A DNA stretch of 64,000 nucleotides from positions 3,348,001 through 3,412,000 of the forward strand of contig NZ_CP101456.1 in the NCBI RefSeq assembly GCF_024362485.1, given 5' to 3'. Made by a program: the position numbers and the translations under genes. Shown one piece after another: positions 51,913 to 59,345 of the stretch. Under the pieces are notes generated by a model. That model had not been told where the DNA came from and did not search any database. It saw only the letters and a program-made list of their open reading frames with translations. Numbering within the stretch: position 1 is the first letter of the stretch; the number at the start of each line of letters is the position of its first letter. The DNA is from Natronobeatus ordinarius. GTDB taxonomy: Archaea > Halobacteriota > Halobacteria > Halobacteriales > Natrialbaceae.

Positions 51913-53481
51913 ATGGGCGAGCGACCGCAGGTCTCCGCCGTCGAGTACCACGACCGGACGAAGCACAGCCCGAAGAGCGTCCGCGAGGGCGGCCACCGGC
52001 TCGACTTCGACAACAAGCCGACGCCCTACAAAGTGTACGAGGACCTTCCGAGCCGATCGCTGCCCGACCCCCTCGAGCCAGCGGAGCCCGCGCTCGCCGC
52101 GATCGCCGAGCCGACACCCGACGGCGACCCGGCTCGAGCGCCCGACGTCGAAGCCCTTACCGCCCTCTGTCAGTACGCCGCCGGGATCACGAAGGAACTC
52201 GAGGTGTACGGCGAACGTCGCGAGTTCCGCGCGGCGGCGGCCACCGGCGCGCTCTACCACGTCGACCTCCACGTCGTCACGGGCGATCTCCAGGGGCGCG
52301 AGGGGGACGGACTCGAGGCAGGCGTCTACCACTTCGATCCCCGCTCGCGCTCGCTCGACGTCCTGCGCCGGGGCGACTACCGCGGCGTCCTCGCCGAGGC
52401 GAGCGCGTACGGGTCCGTCGCCGACGCACCGCTGTCGGTCGTCGCGACGTCGACGTGGTGGCGCAACGCCTGGAAATACCAGGAACGGACGTTCCGCCAC
52501 GCCTTCTGGGATTCCGGGACGATCCTGGCGAACCTCCTCGCCGTCGCCCACGCGCTCGAGCTGCGCGCCGAGGTCGTCACCGGCTTCGCCGACGAGCCCG
52601 TGGTCGAGCTCCTCGGAATCGACCCCGAACGCGAGGCGCCCCTCGAGCTGGTCGCGGTGGGGGCGGGCGAGGAGGCACCGGAGCCGCCAGCCGTCGAGTC
52701 GATCGACCCCGACACCGCCCCACTGTCGCCGACCGAGCAGGCGTTCCCGCTCATCCACGACGCGTGGGCGGCCGGGGTGCTCGCGGACGGGGCGGCCGCC
52801 GAGGCGTGGCGACGCGATCGTCCGGAGGGACCGATCGGCACCCGTGATCCCGGCGACGGCGAGCGCGTCCCGCTCGAGCCAGTCGGTCGGGAGACGGCCT
52901 CGAGCCGGCCGCTCGAGAACACGATCGTCAGGCGCGGCTCCTGTCGGGAGTACGACCGGGAGCCGATCAGTTTTCGGCAGCTGTCGACGGTCCTCGACCG
53001 GGCGGTTCGTGGCGTTCCGATGGACGTTCGTGGCGAGCACGAAGAGACGGCGAGGACCGAAGAGCCGCCGCTCTCATTCGTCGACCCCTACCTGCTCGTC
53101 AACGCCGTCGAGGGGCTCGAGCCGGGGGCCTACCACTACCACCCCGCCGAGGGCGAACTCGAGCGCCTCCGGGCGGGGGAGTGCCGTCGAGAGGCCGGAC
53201 ACCTCGCGCTCGACCAGCGACTCGGCCTCGACGCCGCCGTCTGCGTCTACTTCCTGACCGACCTCGAGGCGATCGTCGACGCCCTCGGCGACCGCGGCTA
53301 TCGAGTGGCGCAACTCGAGGCCGCGCTGACCGCCGGTCGGCTCTACCTGGCGACGTACGCCCACCGGACGCTCGGGGGGACGGGGCTGACGTTCTACGAC
53401 GACGTCATCACGGACTTTTTCGAGCCACGGGCGGCCGGACAGACGCCGATGTTCCTGTACACGCTGGGACGGCCGGCCTGA
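51913..53481 (+). CDS. Tandem SagB/ThcOx-type nitroreductase-fold oxidoreductase
   Basis: A 522-residue protein with two nitroreductase-fold halves. The N-terminal half starts with the SagB leader-like part SAVEYHDRTKHSPKSVREGGHRLDFDNKPTPYKVYEDLP and has FRAAAATGALYHVDLHVV and KYQERTFRHAFWDSGTILANLLAVAHAL; the C-terminal half (about 330-522) has RRGSCREYDREPISFRQLSTVL and LGGTGLTFYDDVITDFF. SagB proteins use FMN to oxidise azolines in peptide natural products, and tandem forms act on small molecules. No YcaO cyclodehydratase or precursor peptide is seen in the window. The ATG at 51913 gives the family-like start. Confidence 0.85.
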   Translation: MGERPQVSAVEYHDRTKHSPKSVREGGHRLDFDNKPTPYKVYEDLPSRSLPDPLEPAEPALAAIAEPTPDGDPARAPDVEALTALCQYAAGITKELEVYGERREFRAAAATGALYHVDLHVVTGDLQGREGDGLEAGVYHFDPRSRSLDVLRRGDYRGVLAEASAYGSVADAPLSVVATSTWWRNAWKYQERTFRHAFWDSGTILANLLAVAHALELRAEVVTGFADEPVVELLGIDPEREAPLELVAVGAGEEAPEPPAVESIDPDTAPLSPTEQAFPLIHDAWAAGVLADGAAAEAWRRDRPEGPIGTRDPGDGERVPLEPVGRETASSRPLENTIVRRGSCREYDREPISFRQLSTVLDRAVRGVPMDVRGEHEETARTEEPPLSFVDPYLLVNAVEGLEPGAYHYHPAEGELERLRAGECRREAGHLALDQRLGLDAAVCVYFLTDLEAIVDALGDRGYRVAQLEAALTAGRLYLATYAHRTLGGTGLTFYDDVITDFFEPRAAGQTPMFLYTLGRPA

Positions 53482-53534
53482 GGGCGACGCCGCTCCACCC
53501 CAACGAACTTCCCCATCGGCGGGGTACGAATCGT

Positions 53535-54101
53535 ATGATCCGTTTCCAATCCACGAGCGGGACGGAGGCGTCGGGCGATCGATCGAACCCCGAGGCCGAG
53601 TCCGGCGGCCGGACGCTCCAGACGATCCTCCTGGCGCTCGCCGTCGGCGCAATCCTGTACTTCCTGCTCCAGCGCCGACGACCCGACGAACCCGATCTCC
53701 CGGTCGACGAGGTTCGCGAGACGGCCGAAAGCGTGCTCGAGGGGGGCCGCGAGATCCCCATCGGAGACCCAATCAGGGAGCGCCTCGAGGCGGACGAGGG
53801 CTCGGCCGGGGACGACGTGGACGAGGCCGATGCCGACGAGACCGACGAATCGGACCTGGGGGCGGAGCCGTCGGCGGCGGAGGTCGAAGCGCGCGTCGAA
53901 GAGGACGTACAGGAACGGCCGGCGGAGCCGGGGGAGATGACGATCGACGAGGACGTCGCCGACGAGGTCGTAGACGAGGAGATCGCCGACGCGGACGAGG
54001 ACGCGGCCGGCGACGAGGAAGCGAGCGAAGCGGCGTCCGAGAGAGCGGAAGAAGAGGCGTCCGAGGGAGCGGAAGAAGAGGCGTCCAACGAGCGGGAGTG
54101 A
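53535..54101 (+). CDS. Acidic single-pass membrane protein
   Basis: A 188-residue protein with one membrane helix (about 28-45, TILLALAVGAILYFLLQ), a basic RRR stop-transfer sequence, then a helical region (PVDEVRETAESVLEGGREIPIGDP) and a 100-residue Asp/Glu/Ala tail of low complexity. No family recognised. It is 53 bases after the SagB-type gene on the same strand. Orientation by the positive-inside rule puts the acidic tail in the cytoplasm. Confidence 0.65.
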   Translation: MIRFQSTSGTEASGDRSNPEAESGGRTLQTILLALAVGAILYFLLQRRRPDEPDLPVDEVRETAESVLEGGREIPIGDPIRERLEADEGSAGDDVDEADADETDESDLGAEPSAAEVEARVEEDVQERPAEPGEMTIDEDVADEVVDEEIADADEDAAGDEEASEAASERAEEEASEGAEEEASNERE

Positions 54102-54162
54102 CCCCCCGATTCGGTGACGGGCGACGGCTCGCGATCGAGCCTACCAATCCGGCGACCTCGCG

Positions 54163-55533
54163 TCAGCCGCTGACCTCCCGCTCGAGTCTCTCCCTGAGCC
54201 CCTCGGTCTCCGCTTGCAACCCGTCGCTGATTGTCACCTCGTACGGCTCGGGATCTTCGATGCGGCGGTGTTCATAGGGGAGTTTGTGCCGCCGCTCTCG
54301 CGCCCGCTCGCGGATCGCCTCGAGATCGGGCAGGTCGACCACGCGCTCACCGTCCTCGACGACGGTCACGAGCTGTTCTTCGCCCGGCAGTTCCTCCCCG
54401 CGGAGCCCGACCACGTCGCCGGCGTACGCGCCGCCGTCCTCGAGTCGCCGGACGCGCTTCTGGCCGGGGTAGGTCACCTTACCCGTCGAGAGTTTCATCG
54501 TCGGTTTCAGTTCGCCGTCGCGCTCGACCGCCACCAGCTTGTAGACGGCCTCGATCTTCGGCGCGTCGGTGCTCGTGACCAGCGCGGTCCCCGGGCCGAA
54601 GCCGACGCCCACGCCGTCGCGCTCGAAAAAGTCCCTGATGGCGTACTCGTCGATCCCCGAGGAGATGAACTGATCGAGGTCGGGGGCGACCTCGGCGACT
54701 GCCTGGGAGAGGGCGGCCAGATCCCCCGAGTCGAGCCGGACGCCGCGGACGTCCACACCGGTCTCCTCGGCGACGTCCCTGGCGATCTCCGCGCCCCGAA
54801 CCGTGTCGTAGGTGTCGATCAACAAGATGGCGTCCTCGCCGTGTTCGGCGACGAACGTCTCGAAGGCGTCGCGCTCGTCCTCGAAGCTCTGGACCCACGA
54901 GTGAGCCATCGTCCCGGAGATTGGCAGGTCGAACAACTCGCCGGCGGCGACGTTCGACGTTGCGTCGAAGCCGCCGACGTACGCCGCTCGCGCCGCCTTG
55001 ATCCCCGCGTCCGTCCCGTGGGCCCGTCTCGAGCCGAAATCCACCAGCCCCTGATCGTCCCCCTCGCGGTCGATCACGTCCCGCATCCGGCTCGCCTTCG
55101 TCGCGATCAACGTCTGATACCCGATCTGGTTGATCACCGCCGTCTCGAGCAACTGTGCCTGCAGGATCGGCGCCGTCACCTCGAGCATCGGCTCGTTCGC
55201 GAACACCGGCGTCCCCTCGGGCAACGCGCGCACCTCGCCGGTGAACTCGAGGTCGGCGAGGTGCTCGAGAAACGCCTCGTCGAAGCCCTGCTCGGCGAGG
55301 TACTCGATCGCTCGCTCGTCGAAGGAGATGTTTTCGACGTAGTGAAGCGCCTGCTCGAGGCCGGCAGTCACCATGTAGCCGCGGTTCGGTGGCAGGTCGC
55401 GAAAGAACAGGCTGAACGTCGCCCGGGGGTTGTGATCCTGGTTGTAGTACGCCTGCATCATCCGCAGCTCGTACGTGTCGGTGAACAGTGGCGTGAGCTC
55501 AGGCGTGAGGTGTCCGAACGTGGGTCGATCCAT
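54163..55533 (-). CDS. pncB: Nicotinate phosphoribosyltransferase
   Basis: A 456-residue NAPRT that joins nicotinate to PRPP in the NAD salvage pathway. Recognisable segments are LFTDTYELRMMQAYYNQDHNPRATFSLFFRDLPPNRGYMV near 15-55, VDFGSRRAHGTDAGIKAARAAYVGGFDATSN near 163-193, VRLDSGDLAALSQ near 262-274 and VGFGPGTALVTSTDAPKIEAVYKLV near 310-335, which form the phosphoribosyl-binding and catalytic regions. The ATG at 55533 fits. Convergent with the acidic membrane protein gene. Confidence 0.93.
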   Translation of the reverse strand: MDRPTFGHLTPELTPLFTDTYELRMMQAYYNQDHNPRATFSLFFRDLPPNRGYMVTAGLEQALHYVENISFDERAIEYLAEQGFDEAFLEHLADLEFTGEVRALPEGTPVFANEPMLEVTAPILQAQLLETAVINQIGYQTLIATKASRMRDVIDREGDDQGLVDFGSRRAHGTDAGIKAARAAYVGGFDATSNVAAGELFDLPISGTMAHSWVQSFEDERDAFETFVAEHGEDAILLIDTYDTVRGAEIARDVAEETGVDVRGVRLDSGDLAALSQAVAEVAPDLDQFISSGIDEYAIRDFFERDGVGVGFGPGTALVTSTDAPKIEAVYKLVAVERDGELKPTMKLSTGKVTYPGQKRVRRLEDGGAYAGDVVGLRGEELPGEEQLVTVVEDGERVVDLPDLEAIRERARERRHKLPYEHRRIEDPEPYEVTISDGLQAETEGLRERLEREVSG

Positions 55534-55648
55534 GCACGGAAATCCGTCATCGAGACGAATAATACGACAGGCCGGCTCCCGCTCGCCGATGGGAAGGACT
55601 TGCGCGCTCCGGCGCGGCCGTTATCCCGTCGGCCCTCGTAGGACAGGT

Positions 55649-55852
55649 ATGGCACTCCAACGACTCCTCGGCTCGAAGATGACGCGATCGCTGACCGTGC
55701 TGTCGGTCGTGCTCGAGGCGAAACGTTCGCTCGACCGCGGAAACATGGTTCGAGCAGTCGCCCTGCTCGCCGTCGCGGCCCTCGCCTGGAAGTGGGCGAT
55801 GCTCGGGATGGTCGCCCAGGGCGTCGTCAAGGTGCTTCGCGGCGGCCGGTAG
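55649..55852 (+). CDS. Small haloarchaeal membrane-associated protein
   Basis: A 67-residue protein with basic N-terminus (MALQRLLGSKMTRSLTVLSVVLEAKRSLDRGN) and one clear hydrophobic segment (MVRAVALLAVAALAWKWAMLGMVAQGVVKVL). No family recognised. The last gene of core-like base composition before the toxin/immunity array; divergent from pncB. Confidence 0.6.
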   Translation: MALQRLLGSKMTRSLTVLSVVLEAKRSLDRGNMVRAVALLAVAALAWKWAMLGMVAQGVVKVLRGGR

Positions 55853-55923
55853 CGCGGTCCCGTAGCCGAAGAAGGGAGTGGCGGTCACTCCCCGAAGTGC
55901 TCGTCCGCCAGCTTGTTAGACGA

Positions 55924-56069
55924 GGGTGTCATACAATAGTTCTCAAGCGAATAATTCCAGCCTTTAGGCTGCAAATTGAACCCCGATACGGCGTTTTCAG
56001 GAAGTGAGGTGCAGAATGAGTCCCCTATAATCACCAGATAGGGGGTGTGAGACGTATTCTATGACACCC
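55924..56069. mobile_element. MITE family 1, copy 1
   Basis: A 146-base element with terminal inverted repeats: the left end GGGTGTCATACAATAGTTCTCA and the complement of the right end (GGGTGTCATAGAATACGTCTCA) agree at 19 of 22 bases. Internal sequence has no coding capacity. It lies 11 bases beyond the stop of the interrupted small gene at 56081-56360 and matches a second copy at 57678-57822. Confidence 0.7.
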
Positions 56070-56080
56070 TGAGTCACTAG

Positions 56081-56360
56081 CTACTCAGAGAGTAAGTCAG
56101 CATACAGTTCTTCAGCGTGTATATCGAGTTCATCCGAAAGAAACCGCAACGCTTCCTCTCTTTCGGTTGTTGAGCTCTGCTCGTCTATAGTAACCGTTGA
56201 AAGTCATTGCACACCCGGTCACGACCGTTGGCGGGCAGCCTCGCCAACGAGGCCGAGGCTGCCCGTTCGGCTGTGGCCGGGTGTAAATCGTTTCAACGAG
56301 TGCTATAGCTCCAATGTGATCATGGAGGATCCGGCTTTGGAATCGGTACTGCTTGCTCAT
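56081..56360 (-). pseudogene. Small array gene split by a MITE
   Basis: The first 18-19 codons (56360-56303, MSKQYRFQSRILHDHIGAI) and the last 35 (56190-56081, DEQSSTTEREEALRFLSDEL to LYADLLSE) lie on either side of the element at 56191-56302. Deleting the element and one CTATAG copy restores an uninterrupted 53-codon frame, GGA-GCT-ATA-GAC-GAG across the junction. The product is a small helical protein of unknown role, the last gene of the array. It is presumably inactive. Confidence 0.7.
56191..56302. mobile_element. MITE family 2, well-preserved copy with CTATAG target duplication
   Basis: About 112 bases flanked by CTATAG at 56185-56190 and 56303-56308. The terminal parts are imperfect inverted repeats: GTTGAAAGTCATTGCACACCCGG on the left against CCGGGTGTAAATCGTTTCAAC on the right. 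An inner stem GGGCAGCCTCG/CGAGGCTGCCC (about 56234-56265) would fold into a strong hairpin. No coding capacity. It disrupts the small gene at 56081-56360; a degenerate relative is at 13541-13660. Confidence 0.75.
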
Positions 56361-56439
56361 CAATATCCACATCGTCGATGATCCCTTCCCCTTCGTTCAC
56401 GTATTTTTGATCCTTTCGGAATTTGCTCTGCTTGCTCAT
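56320..56439 (-). CDS. Possible 39-residue protein
   Basis: ATG at 56439 opens MSKQSKFRKDQKYVNEGEGI, ending AVPIPKPDPP before TGA at 56320. It starts 21 bases after the immunity-type gene at 56460-57002 and overlaps, in another frame, the start of the split gene at 56360. Both begin MSKQ and their first 35 bases are a direct repeat, so the region arose by partial duplication. Real translation is uncertain. Confidence 0.35.
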   Translation of the reverse strand: MSKQSKFRKDQKYVNEGEGIIDDVDIDEQAVPIPKPDPP

Positions 56440-56459
56440 CAAGACTCACGTCCTCGCCC

Positions 56460-57002
56460 TTATCGGAGGACCTTCTCGGCCGTCGCTACTTTCCACGCGA
56501 CCCGTCCCGCAAAGTCGACGTCGTGGTCGGAGAAATAGTCGATCCGGTGCCGTTCGAAAAACCGTTTCATCGGGAGGAACGCAGTATCGTATTCGGGACT
56601 CGCACCCCAGTAGAGTTCCGTATCGAAGTCAATACCGTGGAACAACTTTAGCGCAGTTTGGTATTCGGTGATTGCGGTCTCGTCACCGGTCATCAGTAAC
56701 GAATCGGCGGCCCACTCGCGTCCGAGCCCACGAACGACGGGGTCGTTGCCGTCGGCGGTAATCGGCCCGATATTCGACCGGAGGTAGTCGGCCGTTCGTC
56801 GGGCGCGATCGGCGTTCCCGCATCGCGTATCGAGTTCGACCGACCGAAGAAGCGTGCCGATGCCTTCTCGATAATAGCGTCCGTTTCGGTACATCTCGTC
56901 GGCGAGCGTGTACGCTCCGAGGGCAAAAAACGCGGCTGCCGCTACGTCGAACTCCTCGTTTGCTTCGGCGTTTCGCGCGAACGACGACAGTCCCTCCTTC
57001 AT
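56460..57002 (-). CDS. Immunity-type helical repeat protein, pair F
   Basis: A 180-residue, nearly all-helical protein. Segments such as MKEGLSSFARNAEANEEFDV, AAAAFFALGAYTLADEMY and WAADSLLMTGDETAITEYQTALKLF have TPR-like helix pairs. It shares layout with the protein at 57840-58472, which also follows an RNase-like tip, so the two form one immunity family (inference). It starts 14 bases after the stop of tip F (57017), consistent with toxin-immunity coupling. The frame continues upstream without a better start. No named domain recognised. Confidence 0.6.
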   Translation of the reverse strand: MKEGLSSFARNAEANEEFDVAAAAFFALGAYTLADEMYRNGRYYREGIGTLLRSVELDTRCGNADRARRTADYLRSNIGPITADGNDPVVRGLGREWAADSLLMTGDETAITEYQTALKLFHGIDFDTELYWGASPEYDTAFLPMKRFFERHRIDYFSDHDVDFAGRVAWKVATAEKVLR

Positions 57003-57016
57003 CAGCTCTACCTCGG

Positions 57017-57580
57017 CTACCCTGACCAGATTTTCACTAGATTGTACGCTTCTTTCAGGTCCTCGATTTTGTCAGCGGTATCTTCGTACCCCGTCCGGAT
57101 GTGGATTCCTGTGAGCGGAATGGATGCGCTTTCATCGAAGTTCTCTGCTCTAACGTAGTAGGTCACGCCTCCAACGACCTTTTCCCAGACGTATATCGTT
57201 TTACCCCGGGTGTTGGTGCCTCGATATACGTTATCTGGGTTTTCTACGACGTCCCTGATCTGCTCCTTTGTTAAGTGTTCGTCCTGATGCTCTATGTGCC
57301 TATCGTAGTAGTCTTCATCCAGTATTATCTCTCCTTCGTGCGCCGGAGAATCAAACGTATCGAGGGAGATAGCCGAGACCAACATTCCCTCGAGGACGCG
57401 CAAGACGACCTGCCCGTCGCCGGTGGGATTATCGCCGATAATCAGGTCGAATTCGCCGGACTCCTCGTGGACGTTCGGAGCTCTGATGACCCCGTGGACG
57501 TCGTCGTCGGTGCCGTCGGTTCCGGGTAGTTGCGTGATCTGTTCCCAGCATTGCTGCGTTTGATGTCGGAGTGTTCGTGC
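57017..57580 (-). pseudogene. Polymorphic toxin tip F, headless; RNase-like C-terminus
   Basis: The open frame covers about 188 codons with no credible start. The pre-toxin part, CWEQITQLPGTDGTDDDVHG, VIRAPNVHEESGEFDLIIGD and NPTGDGQVVLRVLEGM, is shared with tip E. After it, the C-terminus ILDEDYYDRHIEHQDEHLTK, EQIRDVVENPDNVYRG and TIYVWEKVVGGVTYYVRAEN resembles small BECR-type RNase toxins (colicin E5/D, RelE-like). The shared IGTNT segment occurs just upstream in a different frame (about 57571-57585), showing an internal deletion with frameshift. It is a displaced tip that cannot be translated alone. Confidence 0.55.
57405..57449. repeat. 45-bp identity between tips E and F (copy in F)
   Basis: Bases 57405-57449 are identical to 58927-58971 (ACGACCTGCCCGTCGCCGGT followed by 25 further matching bases). 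Both encode the same DNPTGDGQVV stretch just before the variable toxin domains diverge, so it can serve as a homologous recombination site. Confidence 0.8.
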
Positions 57581-57677
57581 CTATTGGGTCCCTCATTGGC
57601 GAACCAACTACATTGACAAACCTGCTTACCGGCCCGGCTCTGTTAATATAAAAACACAAGAGTAGCTATCTAGCGAG

Positions 57678-57822
57678 CGTGTCATACAATAGTTCTCGAT
57701 CGGTCTATTTCGCGCGTTCATCTTTGAACAGAAACTGAAATGCGGTGTTTCCCTGAATCAGGCGTGAAATGAAGCAGTCATAAATCACTGCGTAGGGGGT
57801 GTGAGTCGTATTTATCATACGC
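57678..57822. mobile_element. MITE family 1, copy 2
   Basis: About 145 bases. The left end GTGTCATACAATAGTTCTC is identical over 19 bases to copy 1, and the right end TAGGGGGTGTGAGTCGTATT differs at one base from copy 1 (TAGGGGGTGTGAGACGTATT). The centre is diverged but alignable (GGTGTTTCCCTGAA against GGCGTTTTCAGGAA). Both copies have the same orientation and they bracket the tip F/immunity F pair. Confidence 0.7.
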
Positions 57823-57839
57823 TGATCTAGCTGCTACCC

Positions 57840-58472
57840 TCAGACAAACTCCGAGTCCCAGTTACCATTTTCGATCACTCGATCGATAATCTCCGGAAAC
57901 TGGTTTCGTTTATACTCGATCCGATCCTCGAGCGATAGATACATTATCCGATTGCGCTCGTCTTCTCCGAGGGTAAATCCAACCGAGTCGGCGAGTTCAA
58001 CGGGAACGATAATCGCGTCTTCGATATACGGTTCTGATGACCAGCCGAGGTCGTTTTCGACCGTTTCGTACTGCTCTGCAGCGATTGCGTATTCGTCCTC
58101 ATGACCACCCAGATCGCCAACTAACCGGAAGTCACCACGGAGTTCGTGACAGAACCCGACCTCTGCATCCGCAGTGAGAATCGGCTCCTCGAGCACGTCA
58201 GAGACGATCAACTCCCCCTGTTGAGCATGGCGACGACAGCGTTCGTGTGACCCGTGAAGTCGGAAGCAAAGCGCCCCAAGGAGCAGAGACCGCATAGCAG
58301 AGCCAAAGTCTATGTAGCGTGGTGACGGTGGCTCGGCGTTGACATCGTCGGGAGTATCAGGCAACCGGCGGAATTTAAGCAGATCTCCTCTTCCAGCGGC
58401 TGTGTAATAGACTCCTGCGGTCTCTAGGTCGCCTGTTTGCCGTCTTGATCGAGCGTACGAATAATAATTCAT
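57840..58472 (-). CDS. Immunity-type helical protein, pair E
   Basis: A 210-residue helical protein starting MNYYSYARSRRQTGDLETAG. Middle segments SAMRSLLLGALCFRLHGSHE and RCRRHAQQGELIVSDVLEEP, then YAIAAEQYETVENDLGW, echo the immunity F protein in order and spacing. It has a long acidic C-terminus. It lies 95 bases downstream of tip E, with an AT-rich gap that may hold its own promoter, so it can be expressed without the toxin. Start at 58472 is the first ATG after that gap. Confidence 0.6.
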   Translation of the reverse strand: MNYYSYARSRRQTGDLETAGVYYTAAGRGDLLKFRRLPDTPDDVNAEPPSPRYIDFGSAMRSLLLGALCFRLHGSHERCRRHAQQGELIVSDVLEEPILTADAEVGFCHELRGDFRLVGDLGGHEDEYAIAAEQYETVENDLGWSSEPYIEDAIIVPVELADSVGFTLGEDERNRIMYLSLEDRIEYKRNQFPEIIDRVIENGNWDSEFV

Positions 58473-58567
58473 AATGGTTCTGGTGACCGACTTTTTCTGT
58501 CGCTTTTATCAGTCATAGTAGTTTCTTCCGTGAGTGGAGATTTCTGGTTTTGTTGAAACCCAATCAG

Positions 58568-59209
58568 TCAATCTGACTCGTAAAGTGGGTCCGATGGATA
58601 CCCCTTTCTATCCAAGAACTTTTCAAATTGACTACGATCCTCATAGATCACCGTAGTACTGATTGTACGTAGTCCATCCGGGTGTTCATACACTCGAACA
58701 GTATACCATTGGCCATCAATATGTTTGGCGTAAACATAGTGAGGGCCGTTTTGCCAGATCTGGTTTGGATTAGCAATTACGTCTCTAACGATATCGTAAT
58801 TGGGGATGTGATCACCATCATCTCGAACGGGATGTTCGTCCGTTCGATCAATTTCAATTTTATTCCCGAGTGGATCTTCTACGACCTCGGCTGCAGAAAT
58901 CACCATCCCTTTGACTAGACGCAACACGACCTGCCCGTCGCCGGTGGGATTATCGCCGATAATCAGGTCGTACTGTCCGTCCTCCTCGATCGCGTTCGGC
59001 GCGCGAACGACCTCGCCGACGTCGTCAACGCTATCGATTCCGGGAAGTTCCTTGACCTGCTCCCAGCCGTGTCGGCGCTCGTGGCCGTCGTGGATCTCGT
59101 GTTCGAAGGTCGCCCCGCTGGGGAGCGTGATCTCGAGGCCTTCCTCCGGAAGCTCCCATTCACCGGCGGGCGGCGTCTTGGGCACCGGCCGCGTGTTCGT
59201 GCCGATCAC
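58568..59209 (-). CDS. Polymorphic toxin tip E (pre-toxin segment plus RNase-like domain)
   Basis: At least 213 codons. The frame is open well upstream of the GTG at 59209 (LSTIAVRTLEGEVIGTNTRP reads across it) but has no ATG, so the start is nominal and this is probably a headless toxin C-terminal cassette. Residues 1-105 are the constant part shared with tip F (HGWEQVKELPGIDSVDDVG, VVRAPNAIEEDGQYDLIIGD). The C-terminal 95 residues, IVRDVIANPNQIWQNGPHYV, AKHIDGQWYTVRVYEHPDGL and RTISTTVIYEDRSQFEKFLD, have the layout of BECR-type RNases. Its cognate immunity is likely the gene at 57840-58472. Confidence 0.6.
   Translation of the reverse strand: MIGTNTRPVPKTPPAGEWELPEEGLEITLPSGATFEHEIHDGHERRHGWEQVKELPGIDSVDDVGEVVRAPNAIEEDGQYDLIIGDNPTGDGQVVLRLVKGMVISAAEVVEDPLGNKIEIDRTDEHPVRDDGDHIPNYDIVRDVIANPNQIWQNGPHYVYAKHIDGQWYTVRVYEHPDGLRTISTTVIYEDRSQFEKFLDRKGYPSDPLYESD
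58927..58971. repeat. 45-bp identity between tips E and F (copy in E)
   Basis: Identical to 57405-57449, in the same orientation and the same reading frame, encoding the last constant segment before the toxin domains differ. Recombination between the copies would delete immunity E and fuse the tip E front to the tip F end. Confidence 0.8.
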
Positions 59210-59345
59210 CTCGCCCTCGAGGGTTCTGACCGCTATCGTGGAGAGGCCGTGGACGCGGCATGAGGCTTCTCCGAATCCTGCTGATGGGCATCGACGGGTA
59301 CTGCGTGCCCCGTCGGCGATCGACGAACTGTGCCCATCAACCGGC

